In this document: positions 25,006 through 34,314 of the stretch, piece by piece
Position numbering within the stretch: the stretch's first letter is position 1
How the letters are laid out: each line of letters starts with the position of its first letter
Source: Planctomycetota bacterium
Lineage (GTDB): Bacteria > Planctomycetota > Planctomycetia > Planctomycetales > Planctomycetaceae
Assembly (NCBI GenBank): GCA_027623235.1
Contig: JAQBVJ010000029.1
Location: 1 to 63,746 of the forward strand
Reading direction: 5' to 3'
Length of the DNA: 63,746 bases
Notes under the pieces: generated by a model
The model's input: only the letters and a program-made list of their open reading frames with translations
The model's database searches: none
What the model was told of the DNA's origin: nothing
Program-made: the position numbers and the translations under genes

Positions 25006-27333
25006 GTGAAGGTCATTCCCGGCGCGAAGTCGATCCGCTTTCTGGCCGGCAACAGAATTCTGCTCGCTACGGATGACATCGCCGACTCGTCGGAGATCAG
25101 TAAAAAAGATGCGCACGAGCAGGCAACGCAGCGTCATCTTCTCTCTCGCTCAGTCTGGTTCGAAGATCTCACTTCAGGAGACAAATCGGACCGGATCACA
25201 ATCCGCAATGGCGGTCACTGGCTGCTGACACCGTCCCGCAGGTACCTCGTCATTGCCGAGCCCGATGCCGATTCGGCTGCCAGGCTGAACGATCCGGTGG
25301 CGGCTCCTTTCGACGGGATGCCATCGTCGACGCAACTGACGGTCTATGACACGTCGACTGGCGGGAAAGTCGCTGAGGCCGCTTACGGCAATCTCACTGT
25401 CGGCTTCCTCGGGAGCGTGACCAGTGACGGAACAAAACTCGCGATTCACGCGGGGCTACACGTCGCCGTGCTCGACATGACAACTGGCAAGGTGCTGAAA
25501 ACCGGAACCCGGCTGGACATCACCGACCACACGAAGTTCACGCCGCGTGCGCCCGACTGGCTGGCCGGGAATCGAGTCCTGCTGCTCGACTGGAATCTGA
25601 TGGTCGATGTCGAATCGGGGATTGCCCTCGGCGGATTCCGCCTGCCGGATTCGAAGTCATCCCAGCCACTCGCCCTGACAGACTGGATCGGAGGCGAGTA
25701 CGTACGCTATTCACAAAACCATGGTTACTGGCGATTTCCCGTCGAGCAGCTGACAGCCGCCGGCGTGGCCATGACCGACCCGAACCAGAACCTGCTGGCA
25801 CAGCGTCAAGTGTCTCTCCAGCTCAACGGCTGCGAGAAGTTGAGCCCGCTGGAACAGGACATGGTCAGAGAGTGTCTGAAGGTCATCATCGATACTCGAT
25901 GCAATCTGAAAGTCGTCGACGAGGCGAAAGCCGACCTGCCAGTCGTCGAGGTCGCGTATTCGGAATCGCGAAAGGAAGGCCCGTTCAGCAGGGAGCGGTG
26001 GCATCAGGACGCGACTCGCCAGGCGGTCAACACGGACCGCAATACCTGGGTCAAGGACCAGTACGTGTTGAACGTGTCGCTGAGTTTTCGCTGTGTGACG
26101 GCTGACGGGCGAGTGCTCGCCGAAGACAAAGGCGAGGGTCTCGGTCTGCCGGGCGGAATGAACTTCGACGTTCCCGGCAGCGTGCAGTTTCGAAACGCTG
26201 CCATTATGAAAGCCGCCGAGAATCTCACGCTCAACGTTCCGGCGCTGGTGCCTCACAGCGCGGACGGTTCAACGATCCCGCGAAGCTGGCCGATCGAGCT
26301 GGTGAAAGCCGATCCGCCAGACTACGCCGCGATGACAATCGAGAAAATCGACATCAACAACAGCTGGCTTGGCGAGGAACACGGTCTGCCGGTCCGGCTG
26401 GCGGCGATGTCGATTTCCGAGGATCAGCGAAAGGAAATCAGTCCGCGCGGGTTCTCACAATTTCATTTCGTCAAGCAGACCGACGACTCGCCCGCCATGC
26501 TGATGCACGCAGTCGATGCCGAGTGGTTTCTGCTTCCGGTCACGCGCGAGGCGTCGGTTTCGAAACCACAGCTCCCGTCGGCTCGACGATTTGCACTGCA
26601 CCCGAACGGCGAGGACTTTGCCACGTTTGACGACAAACGGCTTTCCCTGGGCAGCGTCAACCAGCTCAGCCGGATTCATGAAGAGGAAATCGATCCTGGC
26701 GTCGTGATCGACATGTCCTTTTCCGGAGACGGCAGTCTGCTGGCAATCGGCCTTGGCCAGAAGGTCGGGATTCACGTTTACGCAGTCGACGATTTGAAAA
26801 AAGTCAGCCAGCTCGACAACGCGACTCCCGCAGCGACATTCAATGAGCCGAACGTTCAGAGCTCCCTGTCGTTTTCGCGGAACTCGAACCGGTTCGTGAC
26901 CGCCAGCCGCGACACGATCATCGTGTGGGACGTCGACAGCAAACGCGGCATTTTCGAGCATCAGGTTCAAAGCTCCCGACTGAAGCCCGTCACCGTCCGC
27001 GCTGTGGCCATGGGAGCCGATGGCAAGCGGCTGTTCGCGTCGCTCGGCAATGACGTCGTCGAATTTTCGCTGGAGACTCTGATGGAAGTCCGGCGGCTTC
27101 CTGAGCCGGACGCAACGGCACTGGCAATCTCGCCGGTGGGCGATCGGCTCGCCATCGCCCGGCAGACCGACACAATCGCGGTCATGAAAGTCGACGGCGA
27201 ACCATCACTGCAGATTTACAACATGGGCAACTCGGTCAACGGACGACCGAAGGTCGGCTGGTCCTACGATGGCTCGATGATGTACGGGTTCGGAACCGGT
27301 GGCCTTTCCGTCTGGAACATGGACGGAAAATGA
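25006..27333 (+). CDS. WD40-like beta-propeller protein, C-terminal fragment of a split gene
   Basis: 775 residues from an in-frame GTG; the true coding sequence probably continues upstream into the zinc-ribbon fragment. Repeated blade-like segments are visible, for example LTVYDTSTGGKVAEAAYGN, IDMSFSGDGSLLAIGLGQKV, SLSFSRNSNRFVTASRDTII followed by VWDVDSKRG, and TALAISPVGDRLAIARQTDT. A central region (about 265-430) is not propeller-like. The function is unknown; in planctomycetes such zinc-ribbon/TM/propeller proteins are usually uncharacterised. Frame and codon use are clean over 2.3 kb, so the fragment may still be expressed. Confidence 0.7.
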   Translation: MKVIPGAKSIRFLAGNRILLATDDIADSSEISKKDAHEQATQRHLLSRSVWFEDLTSGDKSDRITIRNGGHWLLTPSRRYLVIAEPDADSAARLNDPVAAPFDGMPSSTQLTVYDTSTGGKVAEAAYGNLTVGFLGSVTSDGTKLAIHAGLHVAVLDMTTGKVLKTGTRLDITDHTKFTPRAPDWLAGNRVLLLDWNLMVDVESGIALGGFRLPDSKSSQPLALTDWIGGEYVRYSQNHGYWRFPVEQLTAAGVAMTDPNQNLLAQRQVSLQLNGCEKLSPLEQDMVRECLKVIIDTRCNLKVVDEAKADLPVVEVAYSESRKEGPFSRERWHQDATRQAVNTDRNTWVKDQYVLNVSLSFRCVTADGRVLAEDKGEGLGLPGGMNFDVPGSVQFRNAAIMKAAENLTLNVPALVPHSADGSTIPRSWPIELVKADPPDYAAMTIEKIDINNSWLGEEHGLPVRLAAMSISEDQRKEISPRGFSQFHFVKQTDDSPAMLMHAVDAEWFLLPVTREASVSKPQLPSARRFALHPNGEDFATFDDKRLSLGSVNQLSRIHEEEIDPGVVIDMSFSGDGSLLAIGLGQKVGIHVYAVDDLKKVSQLDNATPAATFNEPNVQSSLSFSRNSNRFVTASRDTIIVWDVDSKRGIFEHQVQSSRLKPVTVRAVAMGADGKRLFASLGNDVVEFSLETLMEVRRLPEPDATALAISPVGDRLAIARQTDTIAVMKVDGEPSLQIYNMGNSVNGRPKVGWSYDGSMMYGFGTGGLSVWNMDGK

Positions 27334-27445
27334 CCAGCTTGCAGGTTTCAGAATCCCCGTCGTTCACCGCCGGAGTTTTGTGCGAGTCCCGCCTGCCCAC
27401 GTCCGGCGACGGTGGCAACCAGCGAACCGGGACGTGACGACAGCG

Positions 27446-29065
27446 TTAGTCACTATGGCCAAAAGTTTCAGCTGATGCCGAATTGCAGGCACGTGCATAA
27501 TCTGGTGGCAACTCGTCTGCAAGGAGGTCTCCGTCGCGAAGGAACTTGTAGAGTTCCCCATAGTGACGGGTTTCATTGGCCGAAACGCGATGCATCAGAT
27601 GCCAGGGCCGGAGTTCCTGGGCGGAATTCAGTCCCAGCGCTCCGATCATCTCGGCCAGACTCTCGATCGTCAGTTTGTGGTAACTGGCGACCCGCGCCGC
27701 CTTATCGGTCGGGTCAAGGCCGGCCACCAGATGCTTCTCCTGTGTCGCCACTCCGACCGGACAATGGTTGCTGTTGCATTTGAGTGCCTGGATGCACCCG
27801 ATCGCCATCATCATCGCTCGCGCGCTATTACAGGCGTCGGCTCCGATCGCGAGCCGCTTCAGCACGCCGAATCCTGAACTGACCTTCCCGCTGGCAATGA
27901 TCCGGATCTTGCTCCGCAGCGAATAGCCAACCAGCGCGTTATGCACAAAGATCAGACCTTCGACGAGTGGTGCCCCGATGCGATTGGAAAATTCCAGTGG
28001 TGCGGCTCCGGTGCCGCCTTCACCACCGTCGACAGTGATAAAGTCGGGCGTAATTCCCGTCTGAATCATCGCCTTACAGATCGCCAGAAATTCGCGACGC
28101 TTGCCGACGCAGAGCTTGAAGCCAATCGGTTTGCCGCCACTCAGGTCTCGCAACTGTTTGACAAATTCCAGTAGCCCGATTGGTGTCGAGAACTCCGTAT
28201 GAGTCGGGGGCGAAAGGACGTCCTGTCCCATGGGGACGCCGCGGATGGCAGCAATTTCCGGTGTGACTTTTGCAGCCGGCAGGATTCCGCCATGGCCCGG
28301 CTTGGCTCCCTGCGAGAGCTTGATCTCGATCATCTTCACATTTGGACTTGCCGACTTTTCTGCAAACATCGATGGCGAGAATTTTCCCGCCGCATCGCGG
28401 CAGGCGAAATAGCCAGTGCCAACCTGCCAGATCAGATCTCCACCGCCCTCCAGGTGATAGGGACTGAGGCCACCTTCGCCGGTGTTGTGAGCAAAACTGT
28501 TCAGCTTGGCACCGCGACTGAGCGCCAGGATCGCATTCTTGCTGAGAGACCCGAAGCTCATCGCGGAAATATTCAGCAGGCTGCAGGAATACGGCTGCTT
28601 GCAGTCGGGACCGCCAATCGTAATTCGCATCCCCTCGGCATCGATGTGATGTGCCAGGAGCGAGTGGTTGACCCATTCGTAGCCCGGGGAGTAGACATTC
28701 ATCTTGGTGCCGAACGGCGTGGTGTCGCGAACCTTCTTGGCACGCTGATAAACCAGCGACCGCTGCTCCCGGTCGAACGGGACACCTTCCGTGTCGTTTT
28801 CAATGAAGTACTGGTAGATCTCCGGGCGAATCAATTCGAGGAAATATCGCATGTGCCCGAGCACCGGATAGTTCCGGCGAATCGCCTGGCGTTTCTGGGT
28901 CATATCGCCGACACCCAGCAGGACCATTGGTCCGAACACAATCCACGGCCAGAATGAGTGCGGGCCGAAAAACGCGAAAGACACCGCCGTCAAAACCACC
29001 AGAGCCGCAACACCCCAGACAAATATGGCTCGAAAATTTGTCTCTACGAACTCGGCGATAAGCAT
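27446..29065 (-). CDS. FMN-binding glutamate-synthase-domain protein, membrane-anchored
   Basis: A 539-residue protein carrying only the FMN/Fe-S domain of the glutamate synthase large subunit. Two N-terminal hydrophobic helices (about 10-30 and 36-55: IFVWGVAALVVLTAVSFAFF, WPWIVFGPMVLLGVG) precede it. FMN-domain segments are ISAMSFGSLSKNAILALSRG, NTGEGGLSPYH, ITVDGGEGGTGAAP and IIASGKVSSGFGVLKRLAIG. The Fe-S cysteines are in GCIQALKCNSNHCPVGVATQ. The amidotransferase domain is absent and no gltD is nearby, so true GOGAT activity is doubtful; an oxidoreductase role at the membrane is inferred. The start follows GAGGGG. Confidence 0.88.
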   Translation of the reverse strand: MLIAEFVETNFRAIFVWGVAALVVLTAVSFAFFGPHSFWPWIVFGPMVLLGVGDMTQKRQAIRRNYPVLGHMRYFLELIRPEIYQYFIENDTEGVPFDREQRSLVYQRAKKVRDTTPFGTKMNVYSPGYEWVNHSLLAHHIDAEGMRITIGGPDCKQPYSCSLLNISAMSFGSLSKNAILALSRGAKLNSFAHNTGEGGLSPYHLEGGGDLIWQVGTGYFACRDAAGKFSPSMFAEKSASPNVKMIEIKLSQGAKPGHGGILPAAKVTPEIAAIRGVPMGQDVLSPPTHTEFSTPIGLLEFVKQLRDLSGGKPIGFKLCVGKRREFLAICKAMIQTGITPDFITVDGGEGGTGAAPLEFSNRIGAPLVEGLIFVHNALVGYSLRSKIRIIASGKVSSGFGVLKRLAIGADACNSARAMMMAIGCIQALKCNSNHCPVGVATQEKHLVAGLDPTDKAARVASYHKLTIESLAEMIGALGLNSAQELRPWHLMHRVSANETRHYGELYKFLRDGDLLADELPPDYARACNSASAETFGHSD

Positions 29066-29260
29066 GTTGATGCCCCTCGTGGAAGTGAATTGTTTTCGAT
29101 CTGGCCCCACCCTGTCGGTCAGTCGCCTGGCAGCCAGTGACGGCAAACGGCGTTGTCGTGACTCTCCCTCGCTTGACTTGCCGCCAAACCGTCAGAAGAG
29201 TGTCAAACCGTTCAACATAGAGCAACTCATCCAGGGCATTCCTTTTGCAGGATTCTGGTT

Positions 29261-30433
29261 TCAGGCGCGAAGCCGACGGACCGCGGCGACGACGTAGTCC
29301 GCAGCAAAGCGAATCTCGTCTTCGGTGTTAAAACGACCGATTCCAAATCGAAGACTCGCCCGTGTGAGCTGATCGCTCCGGCCGATCGCCCTCAGCACGT
29401 GGCTCGGTTCCGGATCGGCAGACGTGCAGGCCGATCCCGAGCTCACCGCAATTTCCGTCATCGCGTTCATCAGGACATCGCCGTCAACGCCCTCAAAGCT
29501 GACGTTGAGATTCCCGCAGACTCGCTCCGTCGCGTGCCCGTTGAGGTGCAGTCCGTCCAGGTCGCGTCTGAGCTGCTCCCACAGTTCATCACGCAGCGCG
29601 GCGATCCGAGTTGACTCAGCCGTGCCTTCTTCGCGAGCGATCCGACAGGCTTCACCGAAGCCGACGATCAGCGGGACCGGCAGCGTGCCACTTCTGAGCT
29701 GTCCTTCGTGGCCGCCGCCGTCGATGAGCGCTTCGAGCGGAATCCGGTCACCGCCCCGGCGGACAATGAGCGCGCCGACGCCCTTCGGTCCGTAGACCTT
29801 GTGAGCACTTAAGGTCAGCAGATCGGCACCCGGCGATGAGAGGTCGATCGGAACCCGCCCGGCCGCCTGAACCGCGTCGCAGTGCAGCAGCGCTCCGTGC
29901 TCGTGGCAGATCGCGGCGAGCTTCGCGACTGGATTGACCGTGCCGACTTCATTATTCACGAGCATCACCGAAACCAGCTGCGTTTCCGGTCGAAGCGACT
30001 CGACAAGAGACGACGACTGGACGTGACCGAATTCGTCAACGGGAATGGTCGTGACCGCCGCGCCGTTTCGTTTGAGCCGCTTCGCCGGGTCAAGGACCGC
30101 ACGATGTTCGGCCGCGTTGACGATCAGGTGCGGAGCTTTGTTTGAGGCCATCGCTCGTCTACGCAGCAGCGGCGCAAGGAGCCCCTTGATCGCCAGGTTG
30201 TTCGCCTCGGTCGCTCCGCTTGTAAACACGACACTCTCCGAGGCCGCAGCGACGAGCCTCGCAACTTCATCGCGCGCGGTTTCGACCGCGGCGCGAGCGT
30301 CATCGCCGAATCGGTGATTAATGCTCGCCGCGTTGCCGTAGTGTTCGCTGAAAAAAGGCAGCATCACATCCAGCACGCGCGGGTCGACGCGCGTCGTGGC
30401 GTGATTGTCGAGGTAGATCGGCGTGTTGAGCAT
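29261..30433 (-). CDS. Cysteine desulfurase (IscS/NifS class)
   Basis: A 390-residue PLP enzyme that takes sulfur from cysteine for Fe-S clusters or thiolation. The N-terminus is PIYLDNHATTRVDP. HRAVLDPAKRL has the PLP-ring-stacking His, LLHCDAVQAAGR the cofactor Asp, and LSAHKVYGPKGVGALIV the PLP Lys. The persulfide Cys (about 336) lies in SSGSACTSADPEPSHVL, the longer-loop group I form. An in-frame ATG at 30451 lies within an 18-bp tandem duplication that repeats the start region, so initiation could occur at either copy. No iscU or iscA is adjacent. The TPR gene is upstream, ending at 30502. Confidence 0.93.
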   Translation of the reverse strand: MLNTPIYLDNHATTRVDPRVLDVMLPFFSEHYGNAASINHRFGDDARAAVETARDEVARLVAAASESVVFTSGATEANNLAIKGLLAPLLRRRAMASNKAPHLIVNAAEHRAVLDPAKRLKRNGAAVTTIPVDEFGHVQSSSLVESLRPETQLVSVMLVNNEVGTVNPVAKLAAICHEHGALLHCDAVQAAGRVPIDLSSPGADLLTLSAHKVYGPKGVGALIVRRGGDRIPLEALIDGGGHEGQLRSGTLPVPLIVGFGEACRIAREEGTAESTRIAALRDELWEQLRRDLDGLHLNGHATERVCGNLNVSFEGVDGDVLMNAMTEIAVSSGSACTSADPEPSHVLRAIGRSDQLTRASLRFGIGRFNTEDEIRFAADYVVAAVRRLRA

Positions 30434-30458
30434 CGTGGACGTGTTGAGCATCGTGGAA
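30423..30458. repeat. 18-bp tandem duplication across a start codon
   Basis: GTGTTGAGCATCGTGGA(C/A) is repeated at 30423-30440 and 30441-30458. On the minus strand each unit contains an ATG, so the cysteine desulfurase has two possible starts six codons apart. Confidence 0.9.
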
Positions 30459-30501
30459 CAGTCAACTGAGAGAGGATGGAGTCTACGTTTCCCAGCCGGC
30501 T

Positions 30502-33084
30502 CTACGGCGGTGTCGATGCGGCTTCGCCCGTCCGCACCCACTCGATGGTCCGTTTCATGAAGTGATTTGGAAATCCGGGGTCGGTGTTGACCTTCTCCGC
30601 CAGGTCGATCAATTCGCGACGTGCCTCACCGGTCGATCGAGCAGCCGCCGTCAGAGAAACCAGCATTCGTTCTTCAGACTGAAGCGAAACTCGGTTCAAT
30701 CGGGTCGCGAGTTCCTGGCCATCGGTTTGAGTTTTCCTGGAATCCGCGAACGCTGTTGCGATCAGTTTCGTTTCCGGATCGCCGGCTTTGAAATCGGCCA
30801 TCGCTTTCTCGAACCAGTCGTCCGCACGAGTCGTGTCACCTCGACGCAGCCACGCCAGGTGCAGAAACAGTTCAAGGTAACCTCGTTCCGTGACGCGATC
30901 GGGAAGGCTGGCCGTTTCGAGCTCTTCGAGTCGGTCGAGATCCAGCAGTGACTGAAAAACGAGATTTCCACGCACCCGGCCGTTCTGCACCTGCTGAGAA
31001 AGCTGCAGCACTTTCTCGAAATCGCCCTGGCAGTAGCGGACGAACCGTTCCGAATAAAGCAGCTCTTCGAACGGGTCGGACGGCAGTTGCGTTTTCCTCA
31101 GGAGAGCGTACACGTTCTGCGCAGTCTGAAGATCTTCAAGCTCGCCTTTCGCGGCGAGTACCCGGAAGAGACGCCAGTTGAACGCCGAGACGATGGGACC
31201 TTTTTTGATTTCCTCGCGCAGCTCGCGTTCCAGTTCATCGAGTTCGCCGAGCACGACTCGAAGATAAAACATGGTCTGCTTGAAATCATCGTTCGTGGGG
31301 TCGAGGTCGATGGCCTGCTGGCAGAACTCGCGAGCTTTTGCAAATTCTCCCAGCGACAGCATCCCGAATGCCTGCGAGTAGAAAGGCCAGGGATCCGTCG
31401 GGTCCTGCACCGCCGCTCGCCCGAAATAATCTGCGGCCGCCTTCAGATCCGGCTCGATCCGCCCGCGCAGATAGAGAGCCGTCGAGTCGTCCGGAAACTG
31501 TTCGACGAGTTTGTCGTAATGCGACATCAGTTCGTCAAAGCGGTTGAGTTTCTGCATGACGCTTTGCAAACGGCGGTGCCACTCGACTTCCACAGGAACG
31601 CGGGCGGCTCCGGCTTTCAGGAAATCGTACAGCCGCCGTTCCTGGTCGTTCTTCATCGCCAGGGCGGAATACGTGTCGAGAAGATTCTTGTTCGACGGGT
31701 CGAGCTGCAGGTGTCTCTCACAGAACGACAAAGAGGCCGGCGCCGGCAACTGATCCGAAACAAAATGGATAGCCGCATGTGGCTCACCCAGCAGTGCATC
31801 CACCCGTGTTCGCGAAGCTCCTCCAGCCGAAACCTTGATCGCCTGAGGAAACGGTTCCAGCGGCAGATCAATGTCCGGGTAGAAAATGTAAGCCTCACCG
31901 ATGTGGAAATTATGAGCCATCTCCTGATGAACGTGTTGCTCGCCGTAGAACGCCATTTCCTGAACGACCACAGTGACAAGCCCTGGGTCGAGGACAAAAA
32001 CCGGGTTCTCAAAAAAACGTGTCGCAAAATTTGTCGACATGGTGAAGCGGCCTTCGCCCGCGATCGCTGCTGGCTCGGCCAGCGTCCAGGTGTGAGTGCC
32101 CTCGCCCAGTGAGAACCTGACTTTTGAGAACCCACCGACGACGACCGGTTGTCCGTCGATGCCCACTGTGATCGCGTCCCGACTTCCGTTGACGATAAAC
32201 AGCGTTCGGTTCGCGGCGATCAGCATGCTCGCCGCGGAGGCTCCCAGGACAACGAATAAAAGTGCGGCAACGATCCAGAACGCTTTGGACTGTCGCAGTG
32301 ATCGGCGAGGCAGAATCGATTCCTCGGCACCGATGGCTTGTTCGCAGTCGTTGACGAGACGGCGGATCCACTTTTCCTTGCCCCAATGCGGAGTCGCTTT
32401 CAGCACCTTGCGGAGAATGTCCACCGCGCGCTGCGGATCGCCGTTCGCCTGGCATTGCTGCGCCAGGTACAGCAGCGTGCCGGGGTCGTAGTGCCGCGAC
32501 GGCGGCTCGAAAACGGCGAGCAGCTCGTGCGCCCGATCGACCGTCCCTTTGTGCGCAAGCGAGATCCCGTACGCGCGCTGGTAATCCTGGTTCTCCGCGT
32601 TCAGCTCGAAGGCTCGCTCAAAACATTCGCCCGCCTCTTCTTTGAATCCAGCAAAATCCAGCCAGCCGCCAACGTTGTACTGCAGGTCCGCGTGCTCGGG
32701 ATGCCGCGCCTTCAGCAGCCGCGCAAGCTTGGTCGCCTCATCCGTTTTCCGAAATCCGGCCAGCGTGTGCAGCATCTGCAGGCCGGCTTCTGGATCGTCG
32801 CGCTGCTCATCCAGTTGCCCGGCGGAATTCTGAATGGCCTCATCGCGAATCTTCTGCCACTCGTCCAGGGCGATCACGCGATGTCGCCGGCACTTCGGAC
32901 ACGAATCGAGAATCTGCTTTTTTCCGAGCGGAATAATCGGGACAAAAATGACGACAAACCAAAGTCGCGTTTCGTAAGTCTCCAGATCGCCCGCCTGGTG
33001 ACACGAGTCGCAGACGCCGCGCGCTTTCTGCAGATTCTTCCGGCCGTAATACCAGGTGCCGATTCCGTTCACAGTGCTGGGCAT
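30502..33084 (-). CDS. TPR-repeat membrane protein with zinc ribbon
   Basis: An 860-residue protein. The N-terminal 75 residues hold a zinc-ribbon-like pair (VCDSCHQAG ... SCPKCRRHR) separated by a hydrophobic segment (LWFVVIFVPIIPLGKK). TPR-like helices follow (about 110-265: AGECFERAFELNAENQDYQR, QRAVDILRKVLKATPHWG). A membrane helix at about 285-305 (AFWIVAALLFVVLGASAASM), a beta-rich extracytoplasmic segment, and a second long TPR array (about 450-860) come next. It is probably a scaffold; partners are unknown. The arrangement is typical of planctomycete membrane proteins. It ends about 50 bp before the cysteine desulfurase start, on the same strand. Confidence 0.85.
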   Translation of the reverse strand: MPSTVNGIGTWYYGRKNLQKARGVCDSCHQAGDLETYETRLWFVVIFVPIIPLGKKQILDSCPKCRRHRVIALDEWQKIRDEAIQNSAGQLDEQRDDPEAGLQMLHTLAGFRKTDEATKLARLLKARHPEHADLQYNVGGWLDFAGFKEEAGECFERAFELNAENQDYQRAYGISLAHKGTVDRAHELLAVFEPPSRHYDPGTLLYLAQQCQANGDPQRAVDILRKVLKATPHWGKEKWIRRLVNDCEQAIGAEESILPRRSLRQSKAFWIVAALLFVVLGASAASMLIAANRTLFIVNGSRDAITVGIDGQPVVVGGFSKVRFSLGEGTHTWTLAEPAAIAGEGRFTMSTNFATRFFENPVFVLDPGLVTVVVQEMAFYGEQHVHQEMAHNFHIGEAYIFYPDIDLPLEPFPQAIKVSAGGASRTRVDALLGEPHAAIHFVSDQLPAPASLSFCERHLQLDPSNKNLLDTYSALAMKNDQERRLYDFLKAGAARVPVEVEWHRRLQSVMQKLNRFDELMSHYDKLVEQFPDDSTALYLRGRIEPDLKAAADYFGRAAVQDPTDPWPFYSQAFGMLSLGEFAKAREFCQQAIDLDPTNDDFKQTMFYLRVVLGELDELERELREEIKKGPIVSAFNWRLFRVLAAKGELEDLQTAQNVYALLRKTQLPSDPFEELLYSERFVRYCQGDFEKVLQLSQQVQNGRVRGNLVFQSLLDLDRLEELETASLPDRVTERGYLELFLHLAWLRRGDTTRADDWFEKAMADFKAGDPETKLIATAFADSRKTQTDGQELATRLNRVSLQSEERMLVSLTAAARSTGEARRELIDLAEKVNTDPGFPNHFMKRTIEWVRTGEAASTPP

Positions 33085-33171
33085 AAGATTCTCCGAAACG
33101 TCCGATTCTCAGTCGTGTGACGGGATGCGAGCCACGGGAGGCGAGGGCGAACGTCTCTCGACCTGCACCGC

Positions 33172-34167
33172 TCAGATTTCCAGAACGATCTTTCCGAACT
33201 GCTCACAGTCGCGCATCCGGGCGAGTGCCTCGTTGCCCTGTTCGAGCGGAAACGACTTGTCGAGCACGGGGCGAAGTTGTTTCGACTGGACGAACTCCAG
33301 CATCGCGGCAAAGTCCCGAGGCGATCCCATTGTTGAGCCGAGTACTCGAAGCTGCTTCCAGAACACTTTCATCAGGTCGAATTTCTTCGGCGGCCCGGCC
33401 GTCGCTCCGTAGTTGACGATCCGCCCACCCGGCGCGGCGACGTCGATCAAACCTGCGTAGCCGTCTCCGCCGGCACTGTCGATGATCAGGTTCATCGGGC
33501 CGTGCTCTTTCTGCAGCCGCTTCGCCCAGCCGTCATCGGTGTAGTCAAATCCGGCGGTCGCACCGAGCTCGCAGGCGCGTTCAATCTTTGTCGCTGAGGA
33601 AGACGTGACGAAAACGGTGGCTCCCGCTGCCTTCGCGAACTGCAGTGCGAACGTGGCGACGCCTCCGCCGATACCCGTCACGAGGACGTTCTCGCCAGCC
33701 TGCAGTTGTCCCTGCGAGAACACCGCTCGAAACGCCGTCACCCCGGCCAGCGGCAGCGCGGCCGCCTCGTGCCAGTTCAGGTGCCTTGGTCTGGCATGAA
33801 CGGCGTCGGCAGGAACGAGGACCTCGGTCGCGAACGTCCCGTCACGTGGCACGCCAAGGATCTGGAATCGACTCGCCTGAGCGGACTCGTCCTCGCCCCA
33901 GTTCCAACCGGGATTGATGAGGACTTCATCTCCGTTGGAAATTCCCTCGACACCGCTTCCGATTTTCGAAATCACGCCTGCCCCGTCCGACCCCAGCGTG
34001 ACTGGCGGCTCGATGCCGGGGTAAAGGCCCTGCGTGATCCAGTAGTCGCGCCGGTTCAATGCGGCGGCCTTGAGCTGCACGACGACCTCGCCGTCACCGG
34101 GTTCCAGGTCCGGGCGTTCTTCAAGCTGCAACGGCGTTTTCAATTCGGTCAGGACGAGCGATTTCAC
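33172..34167 (-). CDS. Zinc-independent MDR quinone oxidoreductase-type protein
   Basis: A 331-residue medium-chain dehydrogenase/reductase. It has the GroES-like N-terminal fold (GDGEVVVQLKAAALNRRDYW, VTLGSDGAGVISKIG) and a Rossmann domain with ENVLVTGIGGGVATFALQFA (about 155-175). The catalytic zinc Cys of classical alcohol dehydrogenases is replaced (N-R-R-D-Y-W after AAAL) and no structural zinc cysteines are seen, as in NADPH:quinone reductases. The start is GTG 34167, with GGGAGA seven bases upstream; longer frames upstream have no family character. It is divergent from the exported hydrolase gene, and the TPR gene follows downstream. Confidence 0.9.
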   Translation of the reverse strand: MKSLVLTELKTPLQLEERPDLEPGDGEVVVQLKAAALNRRDYWITQGLYPGIEPPVTLGSDGAGVISKIGSGVEGISNGDEVLINPGWNWGEDESAQASRFQILGVPRDGTFATEVLVPADAVHARPRHLNWHEAAALPLAGVTAFRAVFSQGQLQAGENVLVTGIGGGVATFALQFAKAAGATVFVTSSSATKIERACELGATAGFDYTDDGWAKRLQKEHGPMNLIIDSAGGDGYAGLIDVAAPGGRIVNYGATAGPPKKFDLMKVFWKQLRVLGSTMGSPRDFAAMLEFVQSKQLRPVLDKSFPLEQGNEALARMRDCEQFGKIVLEI

Positions 34168-34314
34168 GATGGTCTCCCGATGTCGTGGCCGTTGACGGTG
34201 GCCCGGCGTGACGACTGTGTGGCCACGCAGTTTCCGACGGCGAGCCGAATCGCCAGAGTATGTGTCCCCCGGCACTTTTCGCCAGCGACCGACCGTTGAC
34301 TCAGGAGCCACCCC

